A stretch of DNA of 8,855 nt from positions 1 through 8,855 of the forward strand of contig JAESUV010000136.1 in the NCBI GenBank assembly GCA_016762975.1, in the 5' to 3' direction. The first letter of the stretch is position 1. Each line of letters starts with the position of its first letter. The position numbers and the translations under genes are program-made. The notes beneath the pieces are model-generated. The model searched no databases. It was not told where the DNA came from and worked only from the letters and a program-made list of their open reading frames with translations. This DNA is from Gammaproteobacteria bacterium. GTDB taxonomy: Bacteria > Pseudomonadota > Gammaproteobacteria > Pseudomonadales > Pseudohongiellaceae. Shown here piece by piece: positions 5,605 to 8,855 of the stretch.

Positions 5605-5621
5605 GACTTAAGAGAGCGTTA

Positions 5622-6449
5622 CTACTGACGATTTGGTCTTGTCAGTTCGTACTTGTTCTGGGCGTATTCGTTGACAGTCCAGCCAACATTTTCCAATTCA
5701 ATGACCGTTTTGCGCACTTTAGACCTTCGTCTTCTCATGCTGTTTGGGTTGGTTGATTTGGGCCAGACATATTCACACAACGTGTCGAGTTGAACTCGGC
5801 CTAACTCACTTGCATTGATCCAGCCACAAAGTCGTTGGTGTATGAGGCGTGCGGGGTTGGTTTTGAGGTTACGAACCTCGTCCATCAGGAGCATAGTATG
5901 TGCTCGTTTTCCTAAGATTGCTTCGGTGATACGCGGGTTTAAGCACACATGCATATCCCCATCGTCGTCATCCAAAGCGAAACTCAGAAGATGGGATGAT
6001 GCTTGTCGGGCGCCCTTGGTGAGGACCACTGTGACGTTTGACATGCGAAGGAGACTATTTTTGAATGCTGTGATGTTTTTTCCGCCATCGGACAAGCCCA
6101 CTTCATGAAGAAGACTTGAGATCTTTGTCTTCACCACGAGTGCATTTTGGTGAACAGCATCAAACTTCGGGTCCAGGAGCTGACGGAGTTCTTTGGGTTT
6201 TTTGGAGGTTGGATTGGGAGTGACTATGAATCCTTCTGGACCTCCAAGTGCAATGAGGCCTTGAAGGAACCTCAAGTCATCAGCACCCAGCGGTTCAAAA
6301 CCTATGAAGCGTGCTTGTTCGTGCTCGCCATAGTGGTAGGTCACATCAAGTTTTGCTTTCTTGCGTTCCCCTTTTACAAGGCTTCTGAAGAGGCCGGGTG
6401 CCAGGCAATGTGCGGGGTCATGTCGAGCATGTGTCAGATCAAAATCCAT
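5622..6449 (-). CDS. repC: IncQ-type replication initiator RepC
   Basis: This is the iteron-binding initiator protein of IncQ plasmids. It opens the origin and lets the RepA helicase load. The 275-aa product follows remembered RSF1010 RepC (about 283 aa) over its whole length. Matching blocks are RHDPAHCLAPGLFR near the N-terminus, KLDVTY, EPLGADDLRFLQGL, MDEVR, ARLIHQRLCGWI (about 200-211), LDTLCEYVWP (221-230) and MRRRRSKVRK (238-247), then GWTV (256-259). The start at 6449 is chosen over 6467 because AGGAGGT (6456-6462) lies 6 nt before it. Its ATG overlaps the end of repA by 11 nt, which implies translational coupling. The iterons lie just downstream. No frame damage is visible, so the gene should be functional. 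Confidence 0.96.
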   Translation of the reverse strand: MDFDLTHARHDPAHCLAPGLFRSLVKGERKKAKLDVTYHYGEHEQARFIGFEPLGADDLRFLQGLIALGGPEGFIVTPNPTSKKPKELRQLLDPKFDAVHQNALVVKTKISSLLHEVGLSDGGKNITAFKNSLLRMSNVTVVLTKGARQASSHLLSFALDDDDGDMHVCLNPRITEAILGKRAHTMLLMDEVRNLKTNPARLIHQRLCGWINASELGRVQLDTLCEYVWPKSTNPNSMRRRRSKVRKTVIELENVGWTVNEYAQNKYELTRPNRQ

Positions 6450-7311
6450 CGCGGTACCTCCTGGCATTTCTCTTGGGAGATGATGTCTTAGGTTCCATCA
6501 ATTCGGCAGGAAGTAAAACCCCTCCCTCACAGCGTTTGTACCATCTATCCAAGGGGGTTACGTCGTAGTTCTGTTTGCTGATTCCAAAGCGAACAAACAG
6601 GCCACGTCTGTTTTCACTGATAGATTGTCCACCAGCTCCTTCAGAGAGGTTTTCAGCTTCTTCTTTGGTCATTTTGGCGACGAAACCACACCAACGAGTG
6701 TTGTCTATCAATGCCGAGGCACCACGGGCGGCTTGTTGTTGGTCAAGCTGACCATCTCGGGCACTTCCTTTGCTGGTGTGATGTAGAAAGAGAATGGCGC
6801 ATCCCGTCGTAGACGACACATATTCCAGCGATCTGAGTAGCCGTGACATGTCGCTATTACTGTTTTCATCAAGCTGATGAATGCGGTTGAGTGTGTCGAG
6901 AACAAGAAGGCGTGAGTTGGTGCAGTATTCGACAAGGATGGCGAGGTGCTTGTCGTTCATAAGATTGAACCGCTGGCCAATAATGGGTTTGATGGTGAGG
7001 TTGTAGGCGATGGCGTAGCGAGCGTCTGGAGAGAGGTGTTTACCAATGGCATGAACACGTCGAGTCAGTGACGGGATTGGGTCTTCGCCAGCGATATAGA
7101 CGACGCGCCCAGTGTGTTCTGGAGATAAACCAACAAGGTCACCGCCGGGCACGTTGCATGCTACAGACATGGCAGCTTCAAGAGCCCAGAAGCTCTTACC
7201 AGTAGCGCCAGGAGCGATGAGCGCACCAACGGTTCCGGCAAGGAAGCCAGGCCAGATGAAGTCAAGTTGTGGTGGTGTAGTTTGAAAAGCAGCTATGATG
7301 TCAACAGTCAT
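6439..7311 (-). CDS. repA: IncQ-type replicative helicase RepA
   Basis: This is a homologue of the hexameric RecA-fold DNA helicase RepA of RSF1010 (279 aa; here 290 aa). It unwinds the plasmid at oriV using ATP. Visible motifs are Walker A PGATGKS (about 34-40, Lys39), the catalytic acid in GEDP (Glu76), Walker B LLVLDTLNR (Asp139) and ILFLHHTSKG (about 173-182, sensor histidine). Next come DQQQAARGASALIDNTRW (Arg206 region) and VRFGISKQNY near the C-terminus. The start at 7311 (ATG) is preferred to the TTG at 7314 because GGAGGA (7316-7321) is better placed for it. The stop overlaps repC by 11 nt. Upstream, where RSF1010 has repF, repE and the mobA/repB primase, there is no recognisable gene. 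All key residues are intact. Confidence 0.96.
   Translation of the reverse strand: MTVDIIAAFQTTPPQLDFIWPGFLAGTVGALIAPGATGKSFWALEAAMSVACNVPGGDLVGLSPEHTGRVVYIAGEDPIPSLTRRVHAIGKHLSPDARYAIAYNLTIKPIIGQRFNLMNDKHLAILVEYCTNSRLLVLDTLNRIHQLDENSNSDMSRLLRSLEYVSSTTGCAILFLHHTSKGSARDGQLDQQQAARGASALIDNTRWCGFVAKMTKEEAENLSEGAGGQSISENRRGLFVRFGISKQNYDVTPLDRWYKRCEGGVLLPAELMEPKTSSPKRNARRYRDGF
6456..6462 (-). promoter_or_regulatory. strong Shine-Dalgarno of repC inside repA
   Basis: AGGAGGT on the minus strand is a near-perfect ribosome binding site 6 nt before the repC ATG at 6449. It lies within the last codons of repA and excludes the upstream ATG at 6467 as the main start. Confidence 0.8.
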
Positions 7312-7315
7312 CAAG

Positions 7316-7321
7316 TCCTCC
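7316..7321 (-). promoter_or_regulatory. Shine-Dalgarno of repA
   Basis: GGAGGA on the minus strand lies 4 nt before the ATG at 7311 and only 1 nt before the TTG at 7314, so the ATG is the likely start. Confidence 0.65.
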
Positions 7322-7891
7322 GGTTCAGGTCATGGTGTTTAGGCGCTGGATGGAACTGCAATCCCATCTGGCGCCGACGTTTCTATACAGTGCCACCATC
7401 CCCCCCCGATTACCACTCGCCGTAACTGATAGATGTCCTATGCCCTGGGGCCGTCTTGTCATTGGACGTAGTGCGACAGTGTCGAGGAAGAGCAGGTGCT
7501 GGTGTTGGCGTGGGAGGTATCTGCACTGAAGCCTCAGGAAGTGTGTGCTTGCGGTGATGTTAGAGGGGTCGGTCGGACTGATGAGTGCACTTGTGGGGAT
7601 GTAGTGGCGTGCACTGCCCTGTGTTGACCTGTTCCTGTAGTGCATTGACTCGATGACTGTATGAATCACACCGTTCTAAGCCGCTGTGTACCCCATCTTG
7701 TAGGGGGAGTTCTCAGGGAACGCGCGCACGTTCTGGGGTTTCACCATGGTCGAGCAGCTGCTCCTATAGCTTGAAGGCCTTGGACGCCCCTCAAATTCAC
7801 CTGTAGCTACGTCTTGTCACCCTTTAAACAGCCTGGAATGTGTCTCTTCCACTGGCATAGGGCGCTCGAGCTCTCGCGGGGGCATCTATAG
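7322..7891. other. repA upstream region, no gene recognised
   Basis: The repA-repC promoter should lie here, but I find no convincing -35/-10 pair on the minus strand; TATAGA near 7382-7387 is only a loose -10 match. A minus open frame at 7325-7669 starts at a GTG with no ribosome binding site, has no domain and reads like random sequence. There is a run of eight C at 7400-7407. TCTTGTCATTGGACG at 7454-7468 is an exact copy of a 15-mer in both long repeats, and GTGTCGAGGAAGA at 7479-7491 recurs at 1160. This is therefore more of the repeat-rich background. Confidence 0.45.
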
Positions 7892-7935
7892 AGCCCAAAA
7901 GGCCTTAAAACAGTCCAAAACCCCTCTTTTGGGCT
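7892..7935. repeat. hairpin at the start of LR-B
   Basis: AGCCCAAAAG (7892-7901) pairs perfectly with CTTTTGGGCT (7926-7935) around a 24-nt loop. It is the positional counterpart of the hairpin at 1519-1568. The T-A pair there is a C-G pair here. Confidence 0.6.
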
Positions 7936-8595
7936 GTATTGACCTCAGTTGCATGGTGAAAACAGCCTCGAGGGGCACTGGAGATGGCCATTAGAACACC
8001 ACTACACACGTCTAAACACGCACTGTGTAGGCATGTCATCGCAGTGCACCGGCGTGTATGGACGCACATGGTCGAGGGAATGGCGCCGACTGGTCCTGCA
8101 CTGCTGCGGAAGAAGTTTCCAGTCTGCTCCAGGACGACCAAAACACGCTAAAACACCGGATTGAGCGCCTTAAAGCACTCGTTTACACACGGTAACGTTA
8201 CATGTTGGGCACTGTATATACAGATGGATTTAACACCCTATATGACGGTGTCACTGAATGTGTTTGTATGTAATTGAGATGGTGTTTCTTGTCATTGGAC
8301 GGCATTGAGGGCGAACAATTTAGTATTCGGGCTGTGTGAAGCGGTTTTGAAGGTGTGCATGAAGGGTTGCGAGGTGTGTTTAGCGTGTGCGGCAGTGCAT
8401 TTTTTGGTTCTTGTCGGAGTTGTTCGTGTGTAGACCTGTGCGGACCTGTTTCGACAGACGTGTTCTGGTGCATGCACGGACACACCACGCGCATGAATCT
8501 GTATCAAACAGGGGTCTAGATGCGTGGTTTGGTGTGGTTTGGGGCTGTTTCTACACGATGGTGCATAGAGGGGGAGAAGGCCTCCAGGACCGGGG

Positions 8596-8626
8596 AAGGG
8601 GTACAACTTCTGGTCGCGTACCCCTT
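8596..8626. repeat. 9-bp hairpin in LR-B
   Basis: AAGGGGTAC (8596-8604) pairs perfectly with GTACCCCTT (8618-8626) around a 13-nt loop. LR-A has no obvious equivalent in the same place, so it may be a change specific to the right copy. The T-run after it is too short for a clear terminator. Confidence 0.5.
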
Positions 8627-8640
8627 TATATCCATTGACG

Positions 8641-8659
8641 ACGATAAACAGGGCGTCGA
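8641..8659 (-). repeat. copy of the TCGACCCCGTGTTTATCG motif within a dyad
   Basis: The minus strand reads TCGACGCCCTGTTTATCGT, two substitutions from the consensus. This copy lies inside an inverted repeat, CGACGAT (8639-8645) with ATCGTCG (8659-8665). It is the LR-B counterpart of the copy at 2257. Confidence 0.5.
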
Positions 8660-8804
8660 TCGTCGAATGAGGGTATATGGCGCGTACTGATGCGCCTATA
8701 GGGCTATCATCATCGGCGGTGGTGGCGTCTTACCAGTGCGCGAAGGTGGCGTAGGGGGGAGCAGGGGGAGTTCGCGGGGGCGGCGTTGTTGCGCTCTTAG
8801 TCTA

Positions 8805-8824
8805 TTGACCCCGTGTTCATCGGA
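8805..8824 (+). repeat. copy of the TCGACCCCGTGTTTATCG motif
   Basis: The sequence TTGACCCCGTGTTCATCGGA keeps the GACCCCGTGTT core. It is the counterpart of the copy at 2411 (offset about 6394). Confidence 0.55.
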
Positions 8825-8855
8825 TCTAAGACCCCGAAGACATATAGGGAGTGGA

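Larger units (their letters stand above)
4773..5610. other. probable oriV of an IncQ-like replicon
   Basis: In order, the region holds a long inverted repeat, further hairpins, an AT-rich tract, three 21-bp iterons, three 47-bp repeats and four further iteron cores. It then meets the 3' end of repC. This is the expected content of an IncQ vegetative origin (iterons, AT-rich DNA and structured priming sites). It is longer and more repetitive than the compact RSF1010 oriV known to me. Open frames across it (for example 5186-5473) are by-products of the tandem repeats. Confidence 0.82.
7892..8824 (+). repeat. long direct repeat, right copy (LR-B)
   Basis: This is the same-orientation homologue of 1519-2430. 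In the best part (8201-8302 against 1817-1918) about 90 of 102 bases agree, with most changes packed into one 13-nt stretch. The constant 6384-bp offset holds from 8011 to about 8545. The right part diverges more and contains hairpins at 8596-8626 and 8639-8665. The sequence may continue beyond the window. The copies bracket the recombinase-origin-rep core in direct orientation, so recombination between them would delete or circularise the core. Confidence 0.8.

Noticed and set aside
7325..7669. 114-residue minus frame just upstream of repA, in the place where IncQ plasmids have small regulators
   Set aside because: It starts at a GTG without a ribosome binding site, shows no resemblance to RepE or RepF as I remember them, and reads like random sequence.

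Overview
This window carries the replication core of an IncQ-type (RSF1010-like) plasmid. Around it is an unusually large amount of DNA with no recognisable genes. Only four protein genes can be supported, covering roughly a third of the window. RepA and RepC match the RSF1010 proteins as I remember them, which points to a proteobacterial plasmid or an integrated plasmid-derived element. The sequence does not identify the host.

Layout. 1-3200 has no supportable gene; it is G+T-rich on the + strand and full of palindromes and repeats, including a near-perfect hairpin at 729-802. 3201-4534 is a divergent pair: a small helix-turn-helix protein (minus) and a small serine recombinase (plus). Between them lie three tandem 10-bp repeats, and a degenerate 10-bp-periodic array follows the recombinase. 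4770-5610 is the probable origin: a cluster of hairpins, including a ~30-bp inverted repeat, an AT-rich tract, three 21-bp iterons, three ~47-bp tandem repeats, and a second iteron family sharing the same core. 5622-7311 (minus) is the overlapping repA-repC operon: RepC should bind the iterons and RepA is the ring helicase. 7322-8855 again has no supportable gene.

Two diverged copies of a long direct repeat (about 1519-2430 and 7892-8824) bracket the recombinase and replication core. They stay at the same offset of 6384 bp from about 1627 to 2160. They share a hairpin with a compensatory base-pair change and an 18-bp motif found five times in the window.

How the parts may work together (inference): RepC and RepA initiate replication at the iteron region, and the long inverted repeats could act as single-strand initiation signals. 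The recombinase may resolve multimers or integrate and excise the element, and the HTH protein may be its regulator or directionality factor binding the 10-bp repeats. No primase, relaxase, RepE/RepF-type regulator, partition, toxin-antitoxin or cargo gene is visible, so RepB primase would have to come from outside the window or from the host.
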